A stretch of 64,000 nt of DNA, from positions 7,824,698 through 7,888,697 of the forward strand of contig OZ037765.1 of NCBI GenBank assembly GCA_964035545.1. Reading direction: 5' to 3'. Positions 25,087 through 47,039 of the stretch are shown here, piece after piece (position 1 is the first letter of the stretch; each line of letters starts with the position of its first letter). Origin of the DNA: Bugula neritina. Taxonomy: Eukaryota; Bryozoa; Gymnolaemata; Cheilostomatida; Bugulidae. The notes beneath the pieces are model-generated. The model had not been told where the DNA came from, did not search any database, and saw nothing but the letters and a program-made list of their open reading frames with translations. A program made the position numbers and the translations under genes.

Positions 25087-25835
25087 TTACAATCTAATTA
25101 CTACTAGTAATGTAGTGCTAGTAATAGCAAGAACAATTATACTTATACGTATAGTTATACTTAGTCTTATAATTATAGGCCACATCATTTTATTTACTTT
25201 TAGTAAATAGACAGTTAGGCGCACTTCAGTCAAGGTTAATGTTAGACTTATTACATTTACTATTACTATTACTATTAGTAATAGTATTACTATTATTATT
25301 ACTATTATTAGTATAAATATAAATTCATTACTGTTAAGCATAAGTATTAGCACCATCACTGTGACTTTTACTTCTAGTAAAGTAGTATTTATACTATAGA
25401 TCATCACTGTTGAAATTAAATGTAAAACACTGCCTACTAATAGTAAAAGTAAAAACTAGTAAGTACTAAGTCATGCTCATAGTGATGATATAACTATAAG
25501 TATTAGTTATACTATTAATAATACTTATACTTATACTAATACTTGTAGTTAAACTTAAAATTATAGTTATACTGAGTTACTCACACTGTTATAGTGATAA
25601 CAGTTAATCATTAAGTTTAACTGTTAGTGTTATCACTATAACTATAAGTATAACAGTATGACTATGAGTATAACTATAAGTATAACTATAAGTATAACTA
25701 TAAGTATAAGAGTTATACTTATAGTTATAGTATAACTGTTATAGTTATACTCATACTTAAAGCCATAGCAATAGCCAATACTAATACTAATAGTAATAGT
25801 AATACTAATAGTAATAGTAATAATTTGGACTTCAA
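25087..25835. repeat. Cryptic hexamer array 4 with long hairpins
   Basis: About 750 bases of ACT/AGT/ATA/TTA units. It includes several exact 12-mers AACTATAAGTAT in a row (about 25674-25710), immediately followed by their reverse complement (ATACTTATAGTT, 25714-25730). A second hairpin has arms at 25586-25607 and 25617-25642. Because the units and their complements alternate, the whole array is a foldback. The hydrophobic open frames on both strands are artefacts of the Ile/Leu/Val-like codons it contains. Confidence 0.8.
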
Positions 25836-27359
25836 AGTTTCCTAATAGCAGTAGTAGCTTACTAATTTAGCAGAAGAGTATAGCTGGCTGACAGGTGCCT
25901 CAGTTTAGTGTAGTGAAGTATCAATAAATTATTTAGATATAATTATATCCTCATGAAAAATTCTGAATTTTGATTGGAGTTTAGTAGAAGCGATAGACTT
26001 AGTGTTAGGTCCCGCCCACCACCAACTGTAACACCCCATGAAGCCACGGCTAGCGGTTTTCTAAATGATAAACATTAAGACAATACAACTCCTAATTCAG
26101 TCTAACATAAGTTCTCATTCATTGATGACAATATGGGATGCATCTACAATATTGTTGAGGGGTTAACTCAATATAATTAGAATACTAGTATCATGATGTA
26201 CTATATCTGCGTCCCAAGGCCAAAACTAGTCTCGGCAAGGCGAATGTTTTTTTGGTGTAACTTTATTGCTTATATTATGCTTTATATATAATTATATTAT
26301 ATCCTTTAGCTAAAACCCTTTATTAATCTGTAACAATGTTATGATTATTTTAGGTAATTTTCATTATACCTAAAATAATTATCTACTAGCTTGGCTTTGC
26401 GTTTATGATATTAAATGTGAAGCATCAATAGATTACCTTATTCTTGCATAAATTGATGCAGGAACGGGTATTCTGGGGTTGTGTGGTTTGGAAATCTGCG
26501 TCTCACCTTTTAGGTGCTCTCTTCGCTTCTATCTCTATATCTTCTCTCTTCTATTTCTTCACATCCACAAAGAGAAATATTAGAGTGAGTTTGTGATCTG
26601 GTGTTATGAAAGGGAGGGGGGTTGGGGCTACACGTCTATGTGTATCTATTTAAGTTCTCAATCAATAAAAATATTTGGGGCAGCAATGTATAGCTATGCT
26701 AATGAGTGTCATATTGTTTAGTTAGTCCTGCATAGATGTAAAAACATAATAATAGCATAGCGGATAGTCTCTCATTGTTTCTTGTTTTAATTGTCTCTTT
26801 CATCATTGTAATTAGAGTAGGCCTAGTATTGCCTATCAAGCTGTGTATTATCTAGCAGCTAACTAACTACTGTTTGGCCTAATTACAGGCTGCTATGTCA
26901 GCATGTCCATTGCTCCTCTAGCTACTAGAACATTAAAGACAAAAATGCAACCTACTAATACATAAAAACTATAAGAAAGAAAAACTACATCATCTATGTA
27001 CTGATGCACTTTGTATAATAGCCAAGTAAAATGTGTCATTTCTATATAGAACAACAATAAAACGCAAGATATATAGCAGAACCGGCACCCAAGCGACTTT
27101 AACAAATGTATAAAAAATCTAAATATTGCAACATTTCAAAGTAATTGGTACAGTAAAAAAGAAATAATATTCACATTAGCAGCAAGAATACGCTTAGCAA
27201 TTAGTACACACATAGCTCTGTTCTCACACTATGAGATGCTGCAGATAATCTCATCCTTTAATTTTATAATATTATTATATTATTATTTTAGTATATTATA
27301 AGTTCTTATGTGACTGAAAGTCAGCTTTTACAACTCAATACATAAAAAAATACATGCTG

Positions 27360-27603
27360 TTTACTGCAGCAATAAGCTCCAACTGCCTTACTTGTGCCAT
27401 GATGTTAGAATGATGAAACTAGCTATAGCCACAAGTACGATATCACTGTGCAGCAGAAAATTAACTAGGATGTGTTTATTTTTACTATATGAATCTAAAG
27501 ATAATCAAAGCATAAAAAAGTTACAGGAGGAATTAATGATATGGGGAAATTTAATGTAATAAGAAATATGTGTATTTAACTACAATTAATGTTATAGCTA
27601 ATG
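27360..27603 (+). repeat. Dispersed repeat, copy B
   Basis: Second copy of the element at 20438-20705, same orientation, 6.9 kb away. It lacks the 28-base segment found near the left end of copy A and has scattered substitutions and small indels. This suggests an old interspersed element, not a recent segmental duplication, because flanking sequence on either side does not match. Confidence 0.75.
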
Positions 27604-30029
27604 CATTATGTGTACTGTATATTATTGTAATAAGAAGGTTTTTACCGAGATTGGTAAAGTTTTGATGAGTACAGCTTCTGGTATCTCATTATACTCTATA
27701 GTCTATAGCATTGTCATTAAAATAATGACTAAAACTGATATCATTGAAGTTGTTGCCTCTTGAACTAACTTGGTTCTTCTTGAGAAAATAAAGGACACAT
27801 TGGTTATACTTTTCGCTTGACAAAACAAAAGATAATTTTCAATTATCAAAATTTAAAAGAATATCTTTTATGAAATAGCTTTTTGTAATTTTTCTTTAAA
27901 TATTTCTATTTGCTTGAAACGTGGCCAAAAGTTGCACCCCTTCTGGTCTCAACAAAGAATTTGTTTTACCATGAATGCAATATCAACACCAAAACAAAAT
28001 GAAAATTACAACCCTAGAGATTATATTGCAAACCTTGTTCAACTTATGATACACCAAATAATCTTGTAGTGTGAAGACTAGACCAACAGGCTGAGCAATG
28101 GAAATGCTTCATACCAAGCCAGGGTACTAGTAATTATTGCAATTAATAGACAGCATCCTTTAGTTGGTCTGATAGCTCAATTTCATAAGGTAACCTTAAC
28201 TATCTATGTTAGGCTATTGGGTGCAGCGGATTCAAATCTACTAAATGTGAAAATTATTATTCAAAATGATACAAAGTTGTATAAAACATTTTTACTTAAT
28301 GAAATGAACAACGAAATATGCAATGAACAGACAGTTTATTATAATTAAAATCTGATATGAAACTGTGAGGGTACATGAAACTATATAAAACTCTAGTTGG
28401 AAGGACCCATATTATATAATGCAGCTGGACTAAGTTAAACCAGAAAAAAGCATTCAAATAACAATATTAAAGAATTAACATAAAAATTAAACTACTTTTA
28501 CCAATTGACAATAGCGAACAGTAAATAAAACATTTTAGCACTAATGTTCATTCTATACTAGCAAACTACTGCACAACAATTGGAACCATTGAAATCATGC
28601 AGGAATATAATATTTGATTAGAAAAATCAGCACACAATGTGGTAGAGTATTGGAATGAACTGATAACTGAAATAACATAAAGTGCTATGATATATATACA
28701 ATAAACAACATATTTACGTTTTAGTAACATCTACAGCCATCAAATGACCTAATGACTTGAGATCAGACTATCCCAAACCAAGTCTGGAATAATGTACCTT
28801 ACTAAAAACTTCTTGCTACATGCCATTGTCTAAATTTCAGGTGCTATCAAATCCACAGAACACTAACTGAGGTATAATAAAAGATTACAGTATAATTAGC
28901 TGCAGCACGATTTAATGCCTCTAATAATTACGAAGTTACATAAGCTAAGGTTCACACACTATGTTACAATCAGTACTATGATCATAGAACATAAGCATTT
29001 GAATGAATATCCATATTATGAGGTAAATTAATATAAATCAAGACTTTCTAGCAGGCTCAGTTCAAAATTACTTGTTGCGTCTTCATTAGACAAAACTTTT
29101 AATTTTTATCATCAATTTCAAAAACTAGGACAAGTATCAACTTGTAGCTACTCAACTTCACAACCATTCTAAATGTCCGTCACATTAATTTGTACAAAGC
29201 AAACTCGAAAATGTAAAGCACTGAACTAAAGTCATAAAAAGCAAACTAAACGTTTTCAATAATACAGTAACTAGAGGACAAGAGATAAAATAGTATAATT
29301 TCATGCACAAAAGTAACAGAGAGAGATTCTAAATTAACTAAATATAAATTATCATAATCAATCATAAATTGAATTGCCTGCACTTATAAAAATACATCTA
29401 TATGTACAGAATTTCAAAAAACAAGTCAAAGCAATTACGCTAACCGCTACTTCACATTGAGCAACACAAATCGTTTAAACAGCATTAGACTGTTACTACA
29501 GTTTCCTTCTATTATATAAACCAATATCTTTCAAAAATAGAAAACAAACTCTTGACTGCAGTAGAGGGCCATACAAACAATGCACAAGAATCACCGGTAA
29601 CATTCTAGTACAACTGATCCAGCGGTTTCAGTTACTTTCACTTGTCAGCACATTAAAACCTGCATTACATTCTGTTTTCACACAACACAATAGCTAATTT
29701 CCTAAATATATAAATGTTAGATAAAACTACAAATATTGGATACTGTAGCTATAATGGAATAATAAAATGAACAACTATATTGCTATAATACTGAGATATC
29801 ACTTATATGACGTATACACTTAAACTTTGAAAGAAATATCAAAACAATTAAATCACGATAAATAAAAATACAAAATAAATTAATCTAGCAGCTTATAAGT
29901 GGAACACTAACCTAAAAATTGTGACTTTCTTATCCAAACAAAGATAAGTTAGTTATAGAACTACATGCAATAAATTTACATCACAGTCGTCTACATACAG
30001 GATGTAGCGTGAATAATAACAAAGTTCAG

Positions 30030-39089
<9,060 letters not shown>

Positions 39090-40486
39090 GGCCTATACCC
39101 TGAAATTGATAGTCTCATCTGCTCACTAAAAGCATAAATCAATTAAAGTACATATGGCAAAGATTGAGAATAACGTACTCAGATATAATATACTCTCTCA
39201 ACCTGATGGTAGCAAACAAATAACAGGAATTTAAAAGGCCTCTTTGCATTGTAGCCATCAAGGCTATACACAATTGCACTAACTCAAATTGGTTGATTGC
39301 TAGGAATAGAAAACTGGAAAAATTATGAGCGTGTGTTTTTTATAACTATTTGATGCATTAAAAGACTTCTATTAATAATAACAATAAAAAATATTTCTAC
39401 AGTTCACTTAGATCAGACATGAACGAGATGAAAAAGACATGTAATAAGCTTTTCTCTCCGCTAACAAATTAAATTACTATACCAGCCCAACACTTCATCA
39501 GTTTTAACAGTATGTGAAACAGAAGAAGCTAAAACTATCACACTTTACATGAATCATTGATGACATGCCTATGAAATGAAATATAATATAATTATGCCTA
39601 CATCTGCTATCCATTTTATGCTATTTTCACAGTCATATTTAGAATAAGTTGTCCCAGAAAATTAAAATCAAAGTTGAAATATGGGCTTAGATTTCACAAT
39701 TTCGGGCTACTTGATTATTTGAAATATATAACCGAGCATTATTAGTGGAGACCTTTCAAAAAGAGAGCTCTTTCAAATGATTAGCTGCCGCAACAAATTA
39801 AGATTTAAATTTGAAGAACTGGGTAACAAAAAATCTAAAGTAAAAGTTATTCAAGAGCTTTACAACCAGCTAAATGCTGTTAAATAGTCAGCAACTGTAA
39901 TCACCGGTTTCAAAGCTACAGCTATTTAAAGAAACTAAATGGACAATTTCAAGCAGTGCCACCAATTGTAAGCACTTGTTACTGGCAACAAATGGGGATT
40001 ATGGCAAAATAATGTTGAAAATTTAAATTTTTCAATTGAAACTGGTTAACAAAGTTGAGGAGTTCAATTTTGATTTTGACATTTTGATTTATTTATCATG
40101 CTTATTAAAATTATATTGAGATTGAGCATCAACAGCATAATAATGATAATAGAGTTATAAAATTGTAGCCAGCATTTTTGAGTTTGTCTCATTTTGCTTT
40201 TGATTATCATTCAGGTTAGCTAGGTAGTCCTGTCACTGTGAGTGTTAATTTCAATTATTTTAGTAATGCAAAGAAGTAGTTACTAATACTCTTAACAATA
40301 AAAAGTCATACTTAATAACTTGAAGCAAAATTTATATAAATAATTTATATATCATTTAAATTTCAATTAAGAAGATATTGAAATTTTGAATGATTTAGTA
40401 AAGGCTAGACCAAATGTAGCCACAACTAAAGGCTAATATTTCATAACTGATACAGTATGACTTAATCTTATAGCTATTAACTGGTA

Positions 40487-41510
40487 TCCCAATACTATCA
40501 CAGTATTAGTATTATTATAAGCAACATGAACATAGTTATGATTAGACTTACACTAACATACTCTTCAAATTGCATTTAGTTTTACTACTACAGTACTAGT
40601 ATATACTAGCACTATTACTATTAGTATTTATTTAAACTATTCTAAATGTATTTTTATAAATGATATGACTATGAAATTGAATATCATCATGAATACTGAA
40701 AGTGAATATCAATATAAATATTTACAATTACTGTGCTCATCTGGCTCTCAAGTTCAACTATGCTCATAGCAGTAGCATAACTCTACCGAATAATTATAAA
40801 CAATCATAATATTCTTTTATCATTAGATTATGTCTAACAACTAACACTAACAAATTATGATTAAATTTAATCAATAGTAATAACTAATAAGTAATAATAA
40901 TATTATTACTATTAGTAACATAGTATTACTATTACTTATACTTATAGTTATTAGTATTAGATTTACTCTTAGTATTAGATTTAGTATGGCTATTACTAGT
41001 AGATTTAGAGAATTACTTTAACTTTAAGTAAAACATTAACTATAATAATAACTAATAGTAATAGTAATACTCAAATACTGAATAGTAATAAGTAAAAGCT
41101 AAAAGTTAAATAACTAATAAGTTTCAATTATAACTAATAACTATAACTATAACTTATAGTATAAGTATAAGTAATATTAATAACTAATAAGTAATAAGTA
41201 ATAACTATAAGACTTGGTGCTAATACTAGTATTAGTAATAGTATTACTATTAGTATTAGTATTACCATTGGTATTAGTACTACTATTAGTATTAGTGTAA
41301 GTGTAACTAATAGTAATTACTAATTAGTGTAACTAATTGTCTTACTAGTTACTAGTAACTATGTGAGTATGTCTGTAACATTAACTCACTATAACTCTAA
41401 CTGTATAAGTATAACTATAAATTTAAAGTATAAGTTTTTAAGCTGGTTATAAAGTATTAGTTGTTAGTTGAAAATTGATTGTAAAACTAAATGTATACTC
41501 ATACTAATAG
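40487..41510. repeat. Cryptic hexamer array 6
   Basis: The longest array, about 1 kb. ACT/AGT/ATA/TAA units dominate, with stretches such as TAATAACTAATAAGTAATAA (repeated near 40873-40900, 41100 and 41172), TAGTATTAGTAATAGTATTA (about 41228) and TATAACTATAACTTATAGTA (about 41142). Reverse-complement units are interspersed throughout. Density falls off gradually at both ends. Confidence 0.75.
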
Positions 41511-41818
41511 CTTTCATTTAAAATCCAGCCACGAGTGAAACTGAATGTTGATATAACATCGCGGTCGTACTAACTTCACAACGGCAACGTGATTCTCATT
41601 CAGATCAAAACAAAACCAAAACAAACATTCATCTTAAAAAAATTACTTTAAACTCTGCATACATACCAAGTCATGCAAAAATATATGAGTAATACACCAT
41701 ATTTACACATTTAGCCTTCATACATGTAAAATTATCAAACGAAAACCTTTCCTTTGCCGAGAGAATTCAACTTTTTAATATTTTACATGTGAAAATTTCC
41801 CAGCTGGTTTCGACAATA

Positions 41819-41873
41819 ATGGCGCTTTTGCTGTTACAATATTTGATTACACCTCCCTCCAATGAAATGGGAG
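41819..41873 (+). CDS. Isolated first-exon-like segment
   Basis: An ATG in fair context (ATAATGGCG) opens 18 codons (MALLLLQYLITPPSNEMG) and ends at a strong donor GGGAG|GTGAGT. It reads like a membrane-anchor or signal start. No downstream exon could be linked with confidence before the antisense SRRD-like gene at 43166, so the gene, if real, is unidentified. Confidence 0.22.
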
Positions 41874-43165
41874 GTGAGTTGAATAGCGTAAAAGTAAGCC
41901 ACTATAGTGCATTTAAAATTTCTTTTTATTATTAAAATGCTTTTAATGTAATGGTTTGTATAGGAAAAAATAGTTTCTTCATATGTATTTGTTTCTAATA
42001 AAGTTTCTTTATTATTTTACTGTATGATAAAAAACAAAATGGAAAATTCATCATCACATGTCAACGCAAAGAGCGCTAAACATCAGCGAAATGCGCACGT
42101 GTTGATAATGCCAATACAAACAGCATGTGTTTTCGAGAAAACAACTCGAAAATATAATATTTGTTTTATGCCATTTTTTCAATGAGCTTGTCCAATGTCT
42201 ATACTCTATATTAACTTTGAAATAATTTAAATTGAGAGTAATTAAGTTCTGAATGAAAAGTTTTCATAAACATTTTTCAATCCCAAGTTCTGCACCCAAA
42301 TGACATTATCTAGCTTTCTAAAGACATCATATGCAATAGGTTTCATGAAGTGCAGTCTGTACCAATAATATAATATGGAAGTACGATTTGCTTAAAAAGC
42401 TATGTTGGCATATATGCATTTATCTCAATGTGCATGTGTTGTGTGTATATTATATTATCCTTATAACAGTTAAAAAAATTAGTTTATGGGCTTTTTTGCA
42501 CTAACAAAGTTCTCATACGAAACGAAACCTTTGTCTCATAGAGGTATTGAGGTAAAAGCATACAACTCCCTAGCCTGGTTATTTATATTGACTAGTCATG
42601 CAAAGTTGCTGCTACAAATATCAGGATTGTTTTATTCTTTGCTTAATAACTTAATATGATTATCTGTGGGCCACATGATAAAACCAAGCAAATTTTCCCC
42701 AATATGTTGCTACAAATAACTCCTCAGGTAACTAATTGCAGCATGCGACACATTACAAGTACTATCATTGGACAGAGCACCACAGAGGACATTCTAACAC
42801 AGCAAGGGTAACTGGCACATTGTGAAGGGTGTAATTGTGCAATATATGTAAATGCGCAGGCAGCATGTTATTAATTATACATTCAACAGATCTATTAAGA
42901 TATAATCCAAAAGCTCACTTAAAAATATCATTGTCTGCAAATTATTGGTTCATTATAATGCAGCTTTTATTTTAGTCTACAATTTAATATAACAGCTGGC
43001 AGTTTAGATGTACTGACAAAAGCATTTCACATAAACAGATGACATTTGAGCATAAGTATATTTTATTTGCAGAGAATTAGTCTATTACCCATGCATAGAC
43101 TGATACACAACTTAATGAGCTAAACAATTACAAAAATAAAACAGATGTACAAATTTCAAATGGTG

Positions 43166-43969
43166 CTAAATATACTGAGGTTCTAATCTCCACAGCATTT
43201 CTTGGGAAAGTTTGTGCTCATCAGCTGCATGAAAGGTATGAAGAGCCGAGTTGTTCATTACATTTTCTAGAGAACTGCTCTTGACCACTATCTTATGTGT
43301 ACGCATAAGAGGAAACGCCTGATGTACAAAGTGGTATTTGCTAGTAAGTTCTGAATAGGTTAACTGTGTTTCTAGACCATTCAGGTCATTTCCTAACAAT
43401 ATCACATTTGATAAACAGTTCCAATTCTTCCACAGGAGATTATTAAACAACTCAAATGGACACCTGGGCATAAAAAACAGTGTTTTTCTTTCAACAAAGT
43501 GCTTCCCACTATCATTCTCTGTTAATATAGAAAGCTGTAAACCATTCAAGAGCCTAATGTCATGTTTACTAAAAACGGGATCAAACAGTGTTACAGGAAC
43601 TGCCAATATGTCTCTTATTGCTAATAATAAAGCTAACTGCTGTCTACTAGCATAAGTTCCATGACCATCAAACAAGCTACCTAAACCATAGCACACAACT
43701 TCTTGTATATTTTCACTGCTATGCACTGTCTTCACTAAGTTACTGAGGAAGTCCCATATCCGATCTGAAGTGATTTCAACTTTGCTTGCCAAAACTCTTT
43801 TATGTATTGAATTTATTTCATCTGCTACTATGCCTGGTTCTTCTGAGGAAGATAAATAGCTTTTTGGTAATATTTCATTATGTTGGGATGATCCTTGATG
43901 TTTTGAATGATTACAATGACTTCTGGTATTCTTTTTCCGCTTTACCAACACAAAACCATCTTCTTCCAT
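43166..43969 (-). CDS. SRRD: SRR1-like protein (SRRD)
   Basis: Single coding exon of 267 residues, starting at the ATG at 43969 and ending with TAG at 43166-43168. The human SRRD is about 339 residues. The N-terminus (EEDGFVLVKRKKN) is the short basic leader typical of the family. The SRR1 domain follows at about 95-215: VVCYGLGSLF, SRQQLALLLAI, VTLFDPVFS, TLFFMPRCPFELFNNLLW and NVILLGNDL appear in the canonical order. SRR1 was named from an Arabidopsis clock-input mutant; yeast Ber1 is linked to microtubule stability, and in animals a role in heme biosynthesis has been proposed, so the exact activity is unsettled. The frame stays open upstream to 44050, but the added residues look untranslated and hydrophobic. 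A poly(A) signal lies about 100 bp after the stop. Confidence 0.88.
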   Translation of the reverse strand: MEEDGFVLVKRKKNTRSHCNHSKHQGSSQHNEILPKSYLSSSEEPGIVADEINSIHKRVLASKVEITSDRIWDFLSNLVKTVHSSENIQEVVCYGLGSLFDGHGTYASRQQLALLLAIRDILAVPVTLFDPVFSKHDIRLLNGLQLSILTENDSGKHFVERKTLFFMPRCPFELFNNLLWKNWNCLSNVILLGNDLNGLETQLTYSELTSKYHFVHQAFPLMRTHKIVVKSSSLENVMNNSALHTFHAADEHKLSQEMLWRLEPQYI

Positions 43970-44564
43970 CCTAAAGTTTAAAAATTTTAAAATGAGTTGC
44001 TTGGTTGTTAAGAGTGCCTGAATTGAACATAAAAACAGGAGGTATTGCAAGCAATGAATTTACAGTAGACAGTACATGAAGCAACATGCATGTGAAGTGC
44101 ACTAAAAATTAGACCATAACTTACTCAAAAAATGTCTGCTGGAAATAATACGATAGCAAAAAACTAAAACCATGCTACTAAAGTGTATAGTGCTACCACA
44201 TATAACTAATAAAATTAAGGACAAAAGATTAATATTTTGGAAAGAAACACTTTCTAGTTAGCATTTTAGAAGAGACTAATGACTAATTCTTAGAAAAAGT
44301 AAAAAATATTTAATTTCAAGACAGCCTAGTACTGGGTAAATTAAATAAAGCCAGATTGTAAAACTTGAAATATATTATTTAATAAAATAACAAAAGGTCA
44401 AACTTTAGTTTTATAATAAGATTGATTACAAATATCAATATAGATTGGGTATTCAGATTATAATGATACTAGATATCATCAAATTTAATATTTCTTTTGA
44501 TATGCATTAATCTAATCACATATCCTGCAAAAAATTAGAATAAGACCAATATCACAATTTAAAG

Positions 44565-45510
44565 AACCTAATACTAATAGTAATATTACACATTTTTATC
44601 ACTAAGTCAGCATTTATACTAATACTAATCTAGCTTTACTTATAGTTATACTATTACTACTGTTATAAACACTATGACTAATCATTAATAACTGTTATAG
44701 CAATACGAATCTGAGTAATAGTAAGAGACATGGTGATACTAATCCTTATAATAATAACGATAATCATGTAAATGTAATGTTTACACTTATAATTATAGAC
44801 TTCTAGTTATAGTAATATTAAAAGTAAATTCCTAATAGTTATACTGATGCTAATAGTAATAGGTATTTATTAATTAGTGTTACTAATTATACTTAAAGTA
44901 ATAGTAATACTATAGTAACAGTATTGTATTAATATTACTAATAAACATAGTTACCAGTTACACTTAGTCTTACTCAGTTACTGTTACTCAAAACTGTTAG
45001 CAACACTAAAAGTAATATTAATACTAATAGTAATAGTATTTGGTAATTATAATTATTACTAGAAATTATAATTATATATTTACTATTAATATTACTAACA
45101 TAAATTCAAATTTGCCATGCCTTTTGACTGATGGTCATACTGATACTCATAACTCATAAGCTTTGAGTATCACTATTAGTATGACCATCACTCACTCTCA
45201 GTCAATCAGTGAATATGATCGGACTTACTTTCAATTCTAGTTACTGTTAGTGTTAATGCTACTGCTGAACTTAGTGTTAGGAAGTTGAGTATTTAAGTTA
45301 GTGCTACATTTAGTCTTACAGCTACTGTTAAGGGTTTGGGGTTAGTACTATTAGCACTAGCTACTACTACTACCAGCAGCTGTAATATTTAAATTTTAAT
45401 CAATTTTAACATCAAAATGAAAATGAAAATCAATTTTTTTAATTTAAATTTCATAATTTCATTTACTTTTAGTTTTAGTTTTAGTCATACTCATTGTGAT
45501 CGTCATTACT
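44565..45510. repeat. Cryptic hexamer array 7 with hairpin
   Basis: ACT/AGT/ATA/TTA units over nearly 1 kb, becoming denser toward the middle. A clear hairpin has the left arm GATGGTCATACTGATACTCA (about 45131-45150) and the right arm TGAGTATCACTATTAGTATG plus ACCATC (about 45165-45190), which differ by a 6-base insertion. Confidence 0.7.
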
Positions 45511-46029
45511 TCTTTAAGCAGTAGCAACACCAAAGCCTTGAGCTTATGTGAGGTCACTAGCAAAAATTGCACATCTCTATAGCTCAAGTATAACTACCTA
45601 GAAACTGCTCAAGTTTAATGGTGAAACTGAACATTACCAACTTCAAAGTGAGAGTGAAACAATGCACCTATGCACTTTCAAATAATAAGGAAGATAACTC
45701 TATAAATTGTCTAAAAGAGTCAATACTCAATAGTGAATAGGAACTTTATAGAACAGTGATAGACAACTCCAAATCAAGGAGCTAGCATAATAATATAGCC
45801 CACGTGCGTGTACTAACATCATGGTTAAGTCTCATGGTTATAAATTTACAATTACATACATAATGATAATACTTGAAGTAAAAGTTAATATAATAATGTA
45901 ATTAAAAACACTAACATCAACAGTCTTCCTGGCTTTTAATTTTATATTTCAGTGTGAAAAAAACTTGTATCTGTAGTAACACTAACAGTGACTTTAGGCA
46001 GCACGTCACTTGAACTTGGCTCCGTACCG

Positions 46030-46640
46030 GTACTTATACTTATACTTATTGATAAGATAACTAGTTAATGTTATACTTATACTTATAGTTATACTTATAG
46101 ATAATTAGATATAGTTATCCTAAACTTAAAGTAAAAGTAAAAGTCCCATGGAATATCAATATCATTAACTGATTAAAAATAAGTATAACATTACAAATAT
46201 GTCAATGTCATCATTATGATTAACTTTAAGTTTAACTTCAACTATAACTATCGTCTATCAGGATCACTATCAGTATCACTATGACTATGAGTATGATACT
46301 CAGACGTATCATACTCTAACAGTAATTCATACTCATACTGATACTGACTATGATTCACTATGAGTATGAGTATGATACTCACTATCTGTATCTCTATGTC
46401 TTATTGTCTATAACTAAGATTGAGTATAAGAATTAAAATATCAATATAATTATAAGAATACTTATTGACAATAAAAGTGAATAATACAATTAAATAAAAT
46501 TTTAAATACTTATACTAATAGTAATAGTATTAGTAATAGCTGTAATGCCTAATACTAATATAACATTAACTATAAATAATAAAGTTATAACTTAATTTGA
46601 TTCCATAAGATTAACTTAATGTTAAAGTAAAAGTGTAACT
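46030..46640. repeat. Cryptic hexamer array 8
   Basis: Starts with (ACTTAT)n at 46031-46049 and 46074-46098. It passes into (TATCAC/TATGAG)-type units at 46255-46400, where ATGAGTATGATACTC-like palindromes occur at least twice, and ends in AATACT/AGTAAT units near 46510-46560. Confidence 0.75.
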
Positions 46641-47039
46641 GTAAATCTAAATGACAAAAGCCAGAGGTGCTCCAAGCTCAACTTTGCACCATGACCATAG
46701 TCCATAATAATCATAATGAACTCACTTGCTTAAAAAAATTTTTGCAGCTGATAAATGGGTGATTTCAGTTTACTTCTTACACACAGGCACACACATTTTT
46801 TTAATATGGTTGGTCCAATGGAAAACAGATTTATGAATTCGATAAACAGACAGTTACTAAGCTGCCTTGTAATTCAGTTTGATTTAGCCTATACTGAACA
46901 GTTCATTTTTTTGCATCAGCTCAAATGGAATTAAATGTGTATATATGTATTATTTTGAGCTACATTGTTTAAGCTTTATTCTTGTTTTATTTATGTGCAA
47001 ACCATTTTTTTAATTGTAGTGATTTTGTGTTTATTTTAG

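Larger units (their letters stand above)
23871..30029. other. Gene-free region, 6.2 kb
   Basis: No exon with coding character was found. It contains a long simple-repeat array (25087-25835) and the second copy of a dispersed repeat (27360-27603). A pyrimidine-rich stretch (CTTCGCTTCTATCTCTATAT and onward, 26521-26570) followed by a G-rich tract (about 26610-26630) is compositionally odd but unassigned. The part from about 28300 to 30029 may include the 3' UTR of the MEIOC gene. Confidence 0.55.
39090..43165. other. Intergenic region between MEIOC and the SRRD-like gene
   Basis: Contains the MEIOC upstream region, a large repeat array (40487-41510), one isolated exon-like ATG segment at 41819-41873 (+), and the 3' UTR of the SRRD-like gene with a poly(A) signal (TTTATT on +, 43062-43067). 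No other gene is visible. Confidence 0.55.
43970..47039. other. Divergent spacer between SRRD-like gene and METTL18
   Basis: About 3 kb separating two genes transcribed away from each other. It is filled largely by two simple-repeat arrays (44565-45510 and 46030-46640). The METTL18 ATG at 47040 directly follows an acceptor-like TTTTAG, so that gene probably has an upstream non-coding exon somewhere here. Confidence 0.5.

Noticed and set aside
25087-25407. 106-codon Ile/Leu/Val frame resembling a membrane protein
   Set aside because: It lies wholly in array 4, with equally long hydrophobic frames on the other strand; composition alone explains it.
28150-28250. tRNA-like stretch with GATTCAAATC and an upstream TAGCTCAATTTC
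   Set aside because: The T-arm does not pair and no acceptor stem forms. At best it is a decayed SINE; there are too few matches to annotate.
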